A stretch of 64,000 nt of DNA from Porphyromonadaceae bacterium UBA7555 (lineage in GTDB: Bacteria > Bacteroidota > Bacteroidia > Bacteroidales > Muribaculaceae): NCBI GenBank assembly GCA_002478045.1, contig DLLT01000031.1, positions 77,190 through 141,189 on the forward strand, read 5' to 3'. Both the position numbers and the translations under genes were made by a program. Shown here piece by piece: positions 48,439-57,400 of this stretch. The notes beneath the pieces are model-generated. The model worked only from the letters and a program-made list of their open reading frames with translations. It was not told where the DNA came from and did not search any database. Each line of letters starts with the position of its first letter. Position 1 is the stretch's first letter.

Positions 48439-48475
48439 GGCGGCGGAACCCTCACGGGTCCCGCCGCCTGCTTTG
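48439..48475 (+). terminator. Terminator hairpin after rpsA
   Basis: GGCGGCGG-A-ACCC pairs with GGGT-C-CCGCCGCC (48439-48451 with 48456-48468) with one A-C mismatch and a 4-nt loop, followed by TGCTTTGTAT. The U-tract is weak but the stem is very strong. Confidence 0.7.
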
Positions 48476-48505
48476 TATATGCGGTACTTCAAAACCACCG
48501 ACCCG

Positions 48506-48615
48506 GTAGGGACGCAATACATAGCGCCCACGCAGCAAGACGTAAAACAATGACATTCAAGCACGTATACAACATCATACTATACTGTTCCGAGTGCAAT
48601 GTATTGCATCCCTAC
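48506..48615. repeat. Inverted-repeat element, MITE-like
   Basis: Arms GTAGGGACGCAATACAT (48506-48522) and ATGTATTGCATCCCTAC (48599-48615) are reverse complements with one mismatch out of 17, separated by 76 bp with no gene. No second copy was found in this window and no target-site duplication is obvious. It could be a non-autonomous element or a dispersed repeat. Confidence 0.55.
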
Positions 48616-48673
48616 AGAGACTCGTCATTATGGCACATTCCATTACGCAACCAAATTTCTCAAAACATTTCTG

Positions 48674-48704
48674 TTTGCCAAGTGCAAATAAATGTGTAAC
48701 TTTG
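48674..48704 (+). promoter_or_regulatory. Promoter upstream of the candidate structured RNA
   Basis: TTTG (48674-48677), 19 nt, TAACTTTG (48697-48704): a near-ideal Bacteroidetes promoter about 380 bp before the next ATG. A perfect 7-bp hairpin GCGGTGC-AGACC-GCACCGC (48704-48722) sits at the start point. Confidence 0.75.
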
Positions 48705-49031
48705 CGGTGCAGACCGCACCGCAGAAGCTCGGTCACGGGCAAAGTGGGTGGGGTCGGCAGACATTTTTTTTGAAAAGCGTTTATTAGCGCTTTGTTCTTG
48801 GCTCACAGGAATTCTCGCAAAATTTCATAGCCGTCAGGAACAGAGTGACAATAGATGCCCTTGGATGTGTAAAATTCCCACCAATGCCGATTCCTAAAAA
48901 AGTACGACATTGACGGATTGTTTACATACATAGGCGCAGGGCTTCTATGTGTTACTCGTTCTACGGCAACGGGCAATGCGAGAAGCCTCTGTGAGCAGGA
49001 CGAGCAACAATAAGGACTCCTGCGCTTTTTT
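48705..49031 (+). ncRNA. Candidate structured RNA or long 5' leader with pseudoknot
   Basis: About 325 nt between the promoter and a T6 run (49026-49031), with no supportable ORF. Its 3' part folds well on inspection: closing stem GCGCAGG/CCTGCGC (48934-48940 with 49019-49025), inner stem GCTTCT/AGAAGC (48941-48946 with 48981-48986), and the inner loop CTCGTTCT (48955-48962) pairs with AGGACGAG (48997-49004) as an 8-bp pseudoknot (one G-T). The closing stem plus T6 is terminator-like; an alternative CATAG/CTATG hairpin (48928-48932 with 48944-48948) would compete with both stems. It may be a free RNA or a switch controlling the genes at 49081 and 49615. No known family recognised. Confidence 0.5.
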
Positions 49032-49046
49032 ATAAACCACTGCCTG

Positions 49047-49060
49047 TCAGGCGAGTCCAG
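49047..49060 (+). repeat. 14-bp element shared with the left-edge lipoprotein gene
   Basis: TCAGGCGAGTCCAG here, 20 bp before the ATG at 49081, recurs exactly on the minus strand at 807-794, before the ATG at 771. In both places it follows GCCT so that GCCT/AGGC can form a small hairpin, with GAGTCCAG after it. Confidence 0.6.
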
Positions 49061-49080
49061 GGCAATATCACGCTTTACGC

Positions 49081-49608
49081 ATGAATAAATCTCACTTAAT
49101 CTCTTTGGTGTGGCTTACCGCAGTCTTTTTGCTGACCCACCCACATGCTGTGGCGGACAACTCCGAGCCATGTTTCATTTTCTCAGGAAATGCATCAGAG
49201 GTCAAAATTCTGCCGCTAAAAGCCTATAATCATATCGGCTTCGATCAAAACGGTCTAATTGTGTCATCTTCGACGGACAAAGGTGTCTCAGAGGAGAGTA
49301 TTCCTTACAAGGACTACAATCGCTTTTATGTAGGTATGGCGAATCCAACGCTATCCACTGTCATAACAGAAGCCCAAAGAGAAGAAGAAATTCAGCTTCT
49401 ATTCGATTCTAAAGCCAAGCTTCTGACCTTAATCTCACAGGGGAATGAGCCACATGTTGTAAACATCTATAATATGGCGGGTAATATGATGCTTTGTTCA
49501 GAAATTCGTTCTGAAGGAAGAATCTCGGTACACCATCTTATCCCCGGTATCTACATCGCAACCACAGTCGGTCGCAACAATCATACACTTAAATTTATCA
49601 TCAAATAA
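49081..49608 (+). CDS. Small secreted protein with type IX-like C-terminal domain
   Basis: 175 aa. Signal peptide at residues 1-25 (ends AVA). The first half of the mature part has no known family. The second half (about 100-175) is a type IX-like sorting domain: VVNIYNMAGNMM, then HHLIPGIYIAT and KFIIK at the end. It begins with an ATG 50 bp after the T6 run of the candidate RNA and lies 6 bp before the next gene, so the two are an operon. The small size means little is left besides the sorting part. Confidence 0.65.
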   Translation: MNKSHLISLVWLTAVFLLTHPHAVADNSEPCFIFSGNASEVKILPLKAYNHIGFDQNGLIVSSSTDKGVSEESIPYKDYNRFYVGMANPTLSTVITEAQREEEIQLLFDSKAKLLTLISQGNEPHVVNIYNMAGNMMLCSEIRSEGRISVHHLIPGIYIATTVGRNNHTLKFIIK

Positions 49609-49614
49609 CGGACT

Positions 49615-52359
49615 ATGAAAAAATCATTAATTGCCTCGGCTGTTTTGCTTGTACTATACTCACTCGCCGCTTTCGCGTCACAGGTCAACAAGCAAAAGGT
49701 TATACAGATTTTCCAAAAAGGGGAAATCACCCATGAGTTTCTCACCTCCGAAGTTGATTATATTGAGGTGAACGATTTTATTCCCGCTCCCCAGTCTGTT
49801 TCAACGGAAATAGGCGAGAAGCAAATCACAATCCACTGGAACAAGGTGGATGGGGCCAAGTACAATATCTATCGCTCGTCCGATGGACTGAACTTCGTTC
49901 TCTTGGCGAGCAATGTTGAAGGCACCTCGTACACCGATATCACCCCTCTTATGGGAGCGAATTACTATCGCGTAACAGCTGTAATAGACGGCTTGGAAAG
50001 CAAATATGTCCAGGCCGAAGCCTGCGAATTTACAGGCGAAACGCTTAAGAGCGGTATCTACCTCGGTATAACAGGCTTTAGCCGTGGCCTGCAAACTCTG
50101 CCCTTCCAATACCTCAGCGACAAAACAACGGAACCATTCATTTCTTTCATCAACAACCTCACGGCCACTCAGGCTTCAACATGGCTATATTATGCCGTAG
50201 ACAAGTCAATTACGAGTCTTCAGGCCACCACCTTCCCCGAAGATCTCACCGATGTAGCAGTGGTAACATTCACCGATGGTCTCGATGTAGGATCACTTGA
50301 TCAAATAGATCGCGAAGATCCAGGCAAATATCTGACCAACACCGAATACCGCGAAGCCATCAACAAACGCCTCCTCAACGAGGAAGTCTGCGGTGTAAAC
50401 ATCTCGGCATATACCATCGGAGTCATATCGGGTCGCAGCGCTTCTAGCCTTGCAACATTCCGCAACAATATGAACTCGCTGGCCACATCATCTAAAAACG
50501 TATACGAAGTTTCAGATATAAATCAACTCAATAGCACCTTTCAAGAGATTGCTGCCTCACTAAGCGAGACCAAATACGTTCAGCGCTTCAAGCTTACCAT
50601 TTCGAGCCAGTCGAATGGAGAGAAATGTCGTTTCACTTTCGACAATGTAACTTCGCCCACAACCTCCAAGCTTTTCATCGAAGGCATATATGATTTCAGG
50701 CAGAAAGCACTGACCAACCTCACGTATGAAGGTATGACCTCCACATCCGGCTCAACGCTTGTTGGCGTATATAATGAGGATGAAGACAAATATGACTTTG
50801 TATTCGAGGGCCTTAAAGCAAATGACGGCAACCTCATTCCTACGACTAACGTACTGCACTGGTTCACCGATGAAGGCGTTTGGCAGGATTTCGATGACGA
50901 GTTCTTCTTCAACCCAGCCGATGCTGAACTCGAAAAAATTCGCCGTTCAGCGGCCATTATCCTGAACCTCGACTGCTCAAAGTCAATGCAGGGCGAAAAG
51001 TTTCAGAAACTGCAGGAAGCAGCGCGGTCATTTGTCAACAAAATTGCCGAGAATTCAGTGGATCCTTATTCGGTGGAATCCGTAAGCCTCAATAAATCGA
51101 AACTTACTCTTCTGCCAGACCAATCCTCCTTGCTCATAGCCACCGTACTCCCTTCAACAGCCAAACTAAAGACGGTAACTTGGTCATCATCGAACCCTGA
51201 CGTAGCCACAGTAGATGGCAACGGCAACGTTCACTCGGTAGCCCTCGGTCAAACCACTATAACGGCCACCACAAAGGACGGCGGATTCACAGCCTCATGT
51301 GATGTGTTCGTTATTACTCCTCCAACTCCGGACAACTTTACGGCAACAACTGTCGCCGGGACCAATTCGATACGCCTATCATGGCGAAAGGGAGCCTCGA
51401 TGACTTATACTATTTATCGTTCGTCTGATGGCAAGAATTATAGCAAAATCGGTTCAGTTACTACGAATAGTTTTACCGACACAGAACCGCTGTCCGGCAA
51501 GAATTATTATCAGGTGAAGGCTACTCGCAAGGGATATGATAGCGAATTTGCATCCACAACTGCGATATTCGTCCCGGTTCCTACTATCACATTAGCAAAA
51601 GTCGAAGGCAAACAAATTATACTCAACTGGAGCACTATTGAAAACGCTGCCTATACTGTTTATAGCTCAAACGATGGTAAGACATGGACCACAAAAGCGG
51701 GTCCTATTGCCGTAACATCTTTTATAGACACGACGCCCTTCTCTCAGAATAACTATTACAAAGTGGAGGCCAAAATTGATGATGCTATCAATGTTAGCGC
51801 AGCTTCCTCAGTGCTTTATCCCTATATCAATGGTCACGAATTAGTGGATCTCGGGCTGCCGAGCGGCATTAAGTGGGCTACGATGAATGTAGGTGCTTCT
51901 GCCAACTCCGATAACGGCTATTATTTTGCATGGGGTGAGGTGACGCAAAAATCAACTTACACCATCGCCAATAGCATTTATACCAACAACGAGTCCAAAA
52001 GGTATATATCTGGGGCAGCTTCGACCGATGCTGCAACGCATTTCTGGGGCGGCACCTGGCGAATACCAAGCGTGACGGAATTCGAAGAACTCGTATCCAA
52101 GTGCACATGGAAATGGACTAATGTCAATGGCAAGAATGGCTATCTTATAACTGGGCCCAACGATAAATCCATTTTTCTTCCCGCTGCCGGATTAAAAATG
52201 GACTCCGACTTCGCTCAAAGCAACAGCGGAGGTTATTACTGGACTGGATCCTATTACAACAAAATTTTGGCCTGGCGTCTTAATTTTAACAGCTCAGAAT
52301 ACCGTATAGCTGATAATTACAAAGCAGCTGGTCTAACAATACGACCTGTAAGCAACTAA
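49615..52359 (+). CDS. Multidomain surface protein: FN3, VWA-like, Big2, FN3, FN3, Fib_succ_major
   Basis: 914 aa. Signal peptide 1-21. FN3-like domain about 57-135 (YNIYRSSDGLNF). VWA-like region about 146-310 in which the MIDAS DxSxS is degenerate (ITGFSRG) but FTDGLD is kept; a canonical MIDAS, NLDCSKSM, appears much later (about 451-458) followed by a single helix. Big2 about 482-567, two FN3 about 570-735 (YRSSDGKNYS again). The C-terminus about 741-914 is a Fibrobacter-succinogenes-major-paralogous domain (HELVDLGLPSGIKWATMNVG), a C-type-lectin-like fold, ending TIRPVSN. No sorting domain is evident. Probably a surface binding protein; ligand unknown. Confidence 0.8.
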   Translation: MKKSLIASAVLLVLYSLAAFASQVNKQKVIQIFQKGEITHEFLTSEVDYIEVNDFIPAPQSVSTEIGEKQITIHWNKVDGAKYNIYRSSDGLNFVLLASNVEGTSYTDITPLMGANYYRVTAVIDGLESKYVQAEACEFTGETLKSGIYLGITGFSRGLQTLPFQYLSDKTTEPFISFINNLTATQASTWLYYAVDKSITSLQATTFPEDLTDVAVVTFTDGLDVGSLDQIDREDPGKYLTNTEYREAINKRLLNEEVCGVNISAYTIGVISGRSASSLATFRNNMNSLATSSKNVYEVSDINQLNSTFQEIAASLSETKYVQRFKLTISSQSNGEKCRFTFDNVTSPTTSKLFIEGIYDFRQKALTNLTYEGMTSTSGSTLVGVYNEDEDKYDFVFEGLKANDGNLIPTTNVLHWFTDEGVWQDFDDEFFFNPADAELEKIRRSAAIILNLDCSKSMQGEKFQKLQEAARSFVNKIAENSVDPYSVESVSLNKSKLTLLPDQSSLLIATVLPSTAKLKTVTWSSSNPDVATVDGNGNVHSVALGQTTITATTKDGGFTASCDVFVITPPTPDNFTATTVAGTNSIRLSWRKGASMTYTIYRSSDGKNYSKIGSVTTNSFTDTEPLSGKNYYQVKATRKGYDSEFASTTAIFVPVPTITLAKVEGKQIILNWSTIENAAYTVYSSNDGKTWTTKAGPIAVTSFIDTTPFSQNNYYKVEAKIDDAINVSAASSVLYPYINGHELVDLGLPSGIKWATMNVGASANSDNGYYFAWGEVTQKSTYTIANSIYTNNESKRYISGAASTDAATHFWGGTWRIPSVTEFEELVSKCTWKWTNVNGKNGYLITGPNDKSIFLPAAGLKMDSDFAQSNSGGYYWTGSYYNKILAWRLNFNSSEYRIADNYKAAGLTIRPVSN

Positions 52360-52593
52360 AATTTGTTATCTAACGCGAACTTAAGATAAAGAATTATCCA
52401 GGTAATAATGATGGAGCCTTGTAGTAATTAATATTTTTACAACACAGGCCCACCATTAATTCGATAACTAGCGTCCGGGATAAGGGAATTTTGATAAGTA
52501 AAACAATCTCAAAGCAAAGATAAATAGCTCATATTTAATGGCGTGCCGGAGCAACCGACACGCCATTACTATTCCTAAACGCCAAAGATGTGT
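52360..52593. other. Intergenic region after the VWA/FN3 gene
   Basis: AT-rich, no gene. It holds the hairpin at 52536-52568 and leads to the higBA promoter. No template repeat or reverse transcriptase is present. Confidence 0.5.
52536..52568 (+). terminator. Perfect hairpin, probable terminator
   Basis: TAATGGCGTG (52536-52545) pairs with CACGCCATTA (52559-52568), with a 13-nt loop. No clear U-run follows. It lies 176 bp past the 914-aa protein gene. Confidence 0.5.
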
Positions 52594-52624
52594 TTTGCGG
52601 TTTCGAATATAATTCGTAAATTTG
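52594..52624 (+). promoter_or_regulatory. Promoter of higBA
   Basis: TTTG (52594-52597), 19 nt, TAAATTTG (52617-52624), 28 bp before the toxin ATG. HigA probably represses from this site, as usual for such modules. Confidence 0.75.
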
Positions 52625-52652
52625 CAACGCAAGAGAATAATCAGAAGACAAG

Positions 52653-52949
52653 ATGAGGATAATTGCAGCACGAACAATACGGCAATACTACGAGGCTCAC
52701 CCTGCCGCAAAAGCGGCACTTCAGGACTGGAGCAAAAAAGTGAGAGAATCCGAGTGGACATCGCTTTCCGACATGAGAAAGACTTTTAATTCGGTCGATT
52801 ACGTAGGCAACCAACACTACGTTTTCAATATCAAGGGCAATGATTTTCGATTGGTGGCCGTAGTGAAGTTCACTCCTCATTTTGTGCTGATCAGATTTAT
52901 CGGTACACATGCCGAATATGACCGAATTACTGACATAGCAAATATTTAG
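52653..52949 (+). CDS. higB: HigB-type mRNA interferase toxin
   Basis: 98 aa, PF09907 HigB_toxin group within the RelE superfamily. Marks: MRIIAARTIRQYYEAHP, WSKKVRESEWTSLSDMRKTF, then NFRLVAVVKF-like GNDFRLVAVVKFTPHFVLIRFIG with the basic and aromatic residues, and IGTHAEYDRI. Such toxins cut mRNA on the ribosome. The antitoxin follows after 3 bp; toxin-first order is typical of HigBA. Confidence 0.9.
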   Translation: MRIIAARTIRQYYEAHPAAKAALQDWSKKVRESEWTSLSDMRKTFNSVDYVGNQHYVFNIKGNDFRLVAVVKFTPHFVLIRFIGTHAEYDRITDIANI

Positions 52950-52952
52950 GAT

Positions 52953-53318
52953 ATGGTTAAGATAGAAAACGAAGCCCAATACGAGGGCGCATTGAAACGT
53001 GTCGAAGAATTGATGCTTAAACTGCCGGAAGGCACTCCCGAGGATGACCCCGAGATGGTCGAACTGACTCTGCTCGGCAATCTGGTAGCTGACTACGACG
53101 AAGAACATTACTCCATAGGCGACCCATCGCTAATAGACGTAATGAAACTGCGAATGTACGAGATGGGACTGACACAGGCGGCTCTCGCCAAGCTGCTCGG
53201 CGTAAGCCCTTCCCGTGTCTGCGACTACCTATCCGGCAAGAGCGAGCCTACGATGAAAGTGGCTCGAGATATAAGCCGCAAGCTCAATATCTCGCCATCC
53301 ATAGTGCTCGGAGTATAA
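52953..53318 (+). CDS. higA: HigA-type antitoxin (XRE helix-turn-helix)
   Basis: 121 aa. The N-terminal half is acidic and probably covers the toxin. The C-terminal HTH (about 62-118) reads LTQAALAKLLGVSPSRVCDYL, the DNA-binding part that would repress the module promoter. It starts 3 bp after higB. Confidence 0.9.
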   Translation: MVKIENEAQYEGALKRVEELMLKLPEGTPEDDPEMVELTLLGNLVADYDEEHYSIGDPSLIDVMKLRMYEMGLTQAALAKLLGVSPSRVCDYLSGKSEPTMKVARDISRKLNISPSIVLGV

Positions 53319-53413
53319 GGTACACTTAGAATGGACGAACAGACACATAGGCAGTTAGAATATTTTAAGAGTGCGCGGCGCGGCACAGGCGCGGTTTTTC
53401 GGGCGAAAAAGTG

Positions 53414-53421
53414 TAACTTTG
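53414..53421 (+). promoter_or_regulatory. -7 element for the DUF5715 gene
   Basis: TAACTTTG fits TAnnTTTG; the -33 site at the right distance is TTTTTCG, a weak match. The leader is about 75 nt. Confidence 0.5.
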
Positions 53422-53499
53422 CACAAATGTAGCCGCACGGGCCGGCCAGACAGATACTGTTGGACAGGCCTGGAAAGGCGGCACAACTGATGCTCACGA

Positions 53500-54387
53500 A
53501 TGAACAAGACACTGACATACTGCGCATTGCTTGCCATAGCGGTAGCCGCCACAGGCGGCTGCGGCCACGGCGAAGACACGGACATGCTGTCACAAGACAG
53601 CGCGGAATATGCCGTGGAGGGCGCAACGGCTGATGCAGAGGCCAAAGCGGATGCCGGCGCCGAGGACTACGTGCAGGCTGCCGAGATGCTGCTTGGTGGC
53701 GACTACCGCGACAACGTCCCGGCACATTGGACCGACAGTATGCCTGATGACGATTGCGTCAAGATGAAGGTGCGTATGCTGCCCGGCGGGCCGCTGGCAC
53801 GCGTGTTCAACGACAGCAATTATGTGCATTACGCCGAGGCACGAGCCTTCGGCATTGCGCCGATAATGAAGCCGTCCGATGTGCTGGCCATTGACCGTCC
53901 CATCGTCGCCGTACACTCGTGCGACGAATTCATCATTGACAGCCTCAAGTACTCGTACCCCTACCTGATCCCCGAAGCGGCAAAACTGCTGCACGATATA
54001 GGAACCCGATTCAACGCCGAGCAAAAAGCACGTGGCGGCGGCCATTACCGGCTCAAAGTCACCAGCCTGCTGCGCACCCAACAAGTTGTGCGCCGTCTGC
54101 GCCGCGTCAACCGTATAGCCGTCGACTCGTCCGCCCATCGCTTCGGTACAACCTTCGATATAAGCTACGTAAACTTCTATACAGACAGCCGCGGTGGCGT
54201 CAATCGCACACAGGAAGACCTCAAGAACCTTCTTGCCGAAATCCTGTACGATATGTGCCAAGACGGCCGCTGCTACATTAAATACGAACGAAAACAGGGA
54301 TGCTTCCATATCACCACGCGCGACATTGTGGCTCGGCGTCCGCGCCCCACTCCGCCGCCCGAGTTGCAGAAAAAGCGCCGCAAGTGA
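53500..54387 (+). CDS. DUF5715 family lipoprotein
   Basis: 295 aa. Signal with lipobox ATGGC (about 17-21) followed by an acidic Ala/Glu/Asp-rich linker (to about 60). The rest matches DUF5715 of Bacteroidetes: YSYPYLIPEAAKLLHDIG, KVTSLLRTQQVVRRLRRVNR, and SSAHRFGTTFDISYVNF, which resembles the zinc-binding SxHxxGxAxD of M15-type peptidases. This suggests a peptidoglycan-related hydrolase-like fold, not proven. The end is Arg/Lys/Pro-rich. Confidence 0.8.
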   Translation: MNKTLTYCALLAIAVAATGGCGHGEDTDMLSQDSAEYAVEGATADAEAKADAGAEDYVQAAEMLLGGDYRDNVPAHWTDSMPDDDCVKMKVRMLPGGPLARVFNDSNYVHYAEARAFGIAPIMKPSDVLAIDRPIVAVHSCDEFIIDSLKYSYPYLIPEAAKLLHDIGTRFNAEQKARGGGHYRLKVTSLLRTQQVVRRLRRVNRIAVDSSAHRFGTTFDISYVNFYTDSRGGVNRTQEDLKNLLAEILYDMCQDGRCYIKYERKQGCFHITTRDIVARRPRPTPPPELQKKRRK

Positions 54388-54438
54388 CCATATATAGACA
54401 TCCCTAAAAAAAAGAAATCCGTAAAGACATTTCGAGAT

Positions 54439-57400
54439 ATGAACGCCAATACGACATCCACCGCCAATTCGGCTGCGCCCCTGCGCCGTCCGACATGGCG
54501 TCGCGTCCTCAAAGTTTCAGCATGGACCCTGATGGCCATAGTGTTATACGTCTTCGGTATGGTTGCCGCCACCCTCAGTCTGCTACATCCCCAGAGACTG
54601 ACACCACTGCTGGAGCACGTGGCCAATCACACCCTGCGTGCCGATGTAAGCCTGGGCCATGCCGAGCTGAGCATACGAGGCTCATTCCCCTATCTCGGTG
54701 TCGAAATGCGCGACCTCACCGTAGTGTCACGCGACATCAAGGCACTGGACGCCGCCGACCGCGAAATGCTTCCCGAATGGGCAGACACTCTGCTGACTGT
54801 CAAAAGTTTCGAAGGCTCGATAAAGCTCACCGACCTGCTCACCGGGGCCATCACAGTAGACAGCGTCATCATCGACCGTCCGCAAGCCAATATTGTCATA
54901 GTGGACGATGAAACCAACAACTACGACATCTTCCCGCCCAGCGAACAGGAAGACACCACGGCCTTCAATATAGCCGACTTGCCCAAGATTACACTCACGC
55001 GCTTTGCGCTGACCAACCCCGGCCCGGTGCGCTTCTACAGCGATGGAGCATTGGCCACGGCCACCTTCAGTGCCATTGCTCTCTCCGGCAAGGATAAGCC
55101 CCTGTACCGCATAGACTTTGATGGCGAAGCCGATTATCCTTTAATATCCGAAGTCTTCGGCATCAAAGACCTCGGCTTCGGGCTCAACGGCAATATCCGT
55201 TGGGATCAAGCCAAGCCCGAAGAGATAGCGCTCGAGGGCTTTGCCTTCAAAATGTCGCTGATACAGGGCAATATCGACACCCGATTCAACATCGGCGACA
55301 GCGCACGTGTCGATGCCCTGCGTCTGCACCTTGACCCGCTGCCCGTGGGCGAGGTCCTGGCCGCCGTACCCGAGGATATGGCCGAATTCTATGGCATACC
55401 CGTTGGAATCAACACCAATGCTCGCATACGCGTGGATGCCAAGCTACTGAAGCCATTCTCGTTAGGCGCTGACGGCGATGCACTGCCCACCATGGATGTC
55501 GATATTTCCGTGCCCGATTCATACCTCAAATGGCAGCAAGTCGACTTCCGGCACTTCAGCGCCGATATGTCGCTGCATATTGACGGCAACAATCTCAACG
55601 CCAGTATCCTGACCATACACCAGCTGAATATCGCCGGGCCGGCGACAGACCTGCATCTCACCGGCAGCGTCACCGAGATGCTCGGCGACCCACTGTTTGA
55701 CGGTACCGTCAATGGTGTCAGCCACCTCGGGGCGCTCCCGCCGCAGCTCAAGCGGTTGCTTGGAGGGGCAAGCGTCAGCGGCGATTTGACGGCCAACGCC
55801 CGAATCAAAGGGCGGCCGTCAATGCTCAGTCCCGGCGGTTTTCAACAGCTCCTGGTCAAAGGTAACATCGGGTTGCGGAATTTCAGGCTGGAAAGCGACA
55901 CGGTCAACAGCATATACGTTGACCGTGCTTTGTTTAATTTCGGCACCCAAGAGACCTTCAAGCGTGCCGATGTCACCGCCACAGGGCTACTGACGGCTCA
56001 TCTCACCGTCGATTCGGTATATATGTCCACGCCCGAAGCACGTATGCATCTCACCGGGCTGGAAATGGGCATCGGCACTCGCAACAGCCACCGCCACCAT
56101 TGCGACCACGAAATCCGGCCCATGGGCGGTGGTATCAGTTTTGACCGCTACGAAATGTTCTCCGTGGCCGACTCGTCACGCGTACGCCTGCGCAACGTCA
56201 AGGGATACGCCATAGCCAAAGCTTACGAAGGCAATGCGCATCGTCCGCACTTGATTCTTGACCTGGAAATGAAGCGCTTCAGCGCCGGCGACCGCAGCAC
56301 GCGTGCCGTCCTGCGCAGCGCCAAGACTCACCTTGAGGCGATATTACGGCCCGAGACCGACCGCACACGCGTCATTCGTGCCATAGGAGACTCGATACAC
56401 CGTGTCAATCCGGCTCTCGATCGCGACAGCATCTACGAAATGGCCGCTGCCGAATACCGCCGTCGTCGCGGACGCCCGCGCCGCGCTATGGTTAACGATT
56501 CCGAGACAGAGACCATTGACTTCGGCACGACCACGGCCATGCGCCGACTGCTGCGCTCGTGGGATATCACCGGCACTATCGCCGGAAAGCGGGCACGCCT
56601 GTACACGCCCTACTTCCCATTGCGCAACAGCCTGCGAGACATCGATATAGCATTCAATAACGACAGCCTCGACATACACAATATGCGCTACACCGTCGGG
56701 GCAAGTGACTTCACCATCACCGGCAAGGTATCAAATATCAAAAAAGCCCTGACATCACGTAGTAAGAGGCAACCATTGGGCATACACCTGGACGTATCCA
56801 GTGACACCATAGACGTCAACCAATTGGCCCAAGCCGTATTTGCCGGCGCGGCATACAGCTCGGCAGCTGCAGCCGGCAACGGCATCAGCCTCGGCGACAG
56901 CGACAACGAAATAGACTTGGATTGCGCCATGCAACAGCAGACTACAACCCAATCGGATACCGTAGTACCCATACTGGTGCCCACCAATATCGACGCCAAT
57001 ATTCACATCGATGCAGCCAATGTGCGCTATGCAGACCTGATGCTGCACAACCTGCACGGACACGCCATGGCCTTAAACGGAGCCTTGAACTTGCACGAGC
57101 TTAACGCCACCAGCGATGTAGGCAACATCAACCTGTCGGCACTATACATGGGACGTCGCGCCGATGAGCTCAACTTCGGCTTCGGAATGCAGTTGTCACA
57201 CTTCAATTTGGCCAACTTCCTGAACCTCGTTCCGGCTATCGACTCAATTATGCCGGTACTGCGCAACTTCAGCGGCATCATCGACGCCGAAATAGCCGCA
57301 ACGACGCCTATAAGCCCGACCATGGACTTTGTCCTACCCGATTTCAAGGCCGCAGTCAAACTTGACGGTAAACAGCTCGTACTCATTGACCCGGACACCT

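Noticed and set aside
48410..49080. Known RNAs (tmRNA, RNase P, 6S) for the structured region
   Set aside because: The hallmark sequences of these RNAs are not present, for example no tag frame of tmRNA and no conserved P4 core of RNase P.
52360..52652. Template repeat or reverse transcriptase of a diversity-generating retroelement
   Set aside because: I looked after the candidate variable C-terminus and across the window; nothing similar was found.
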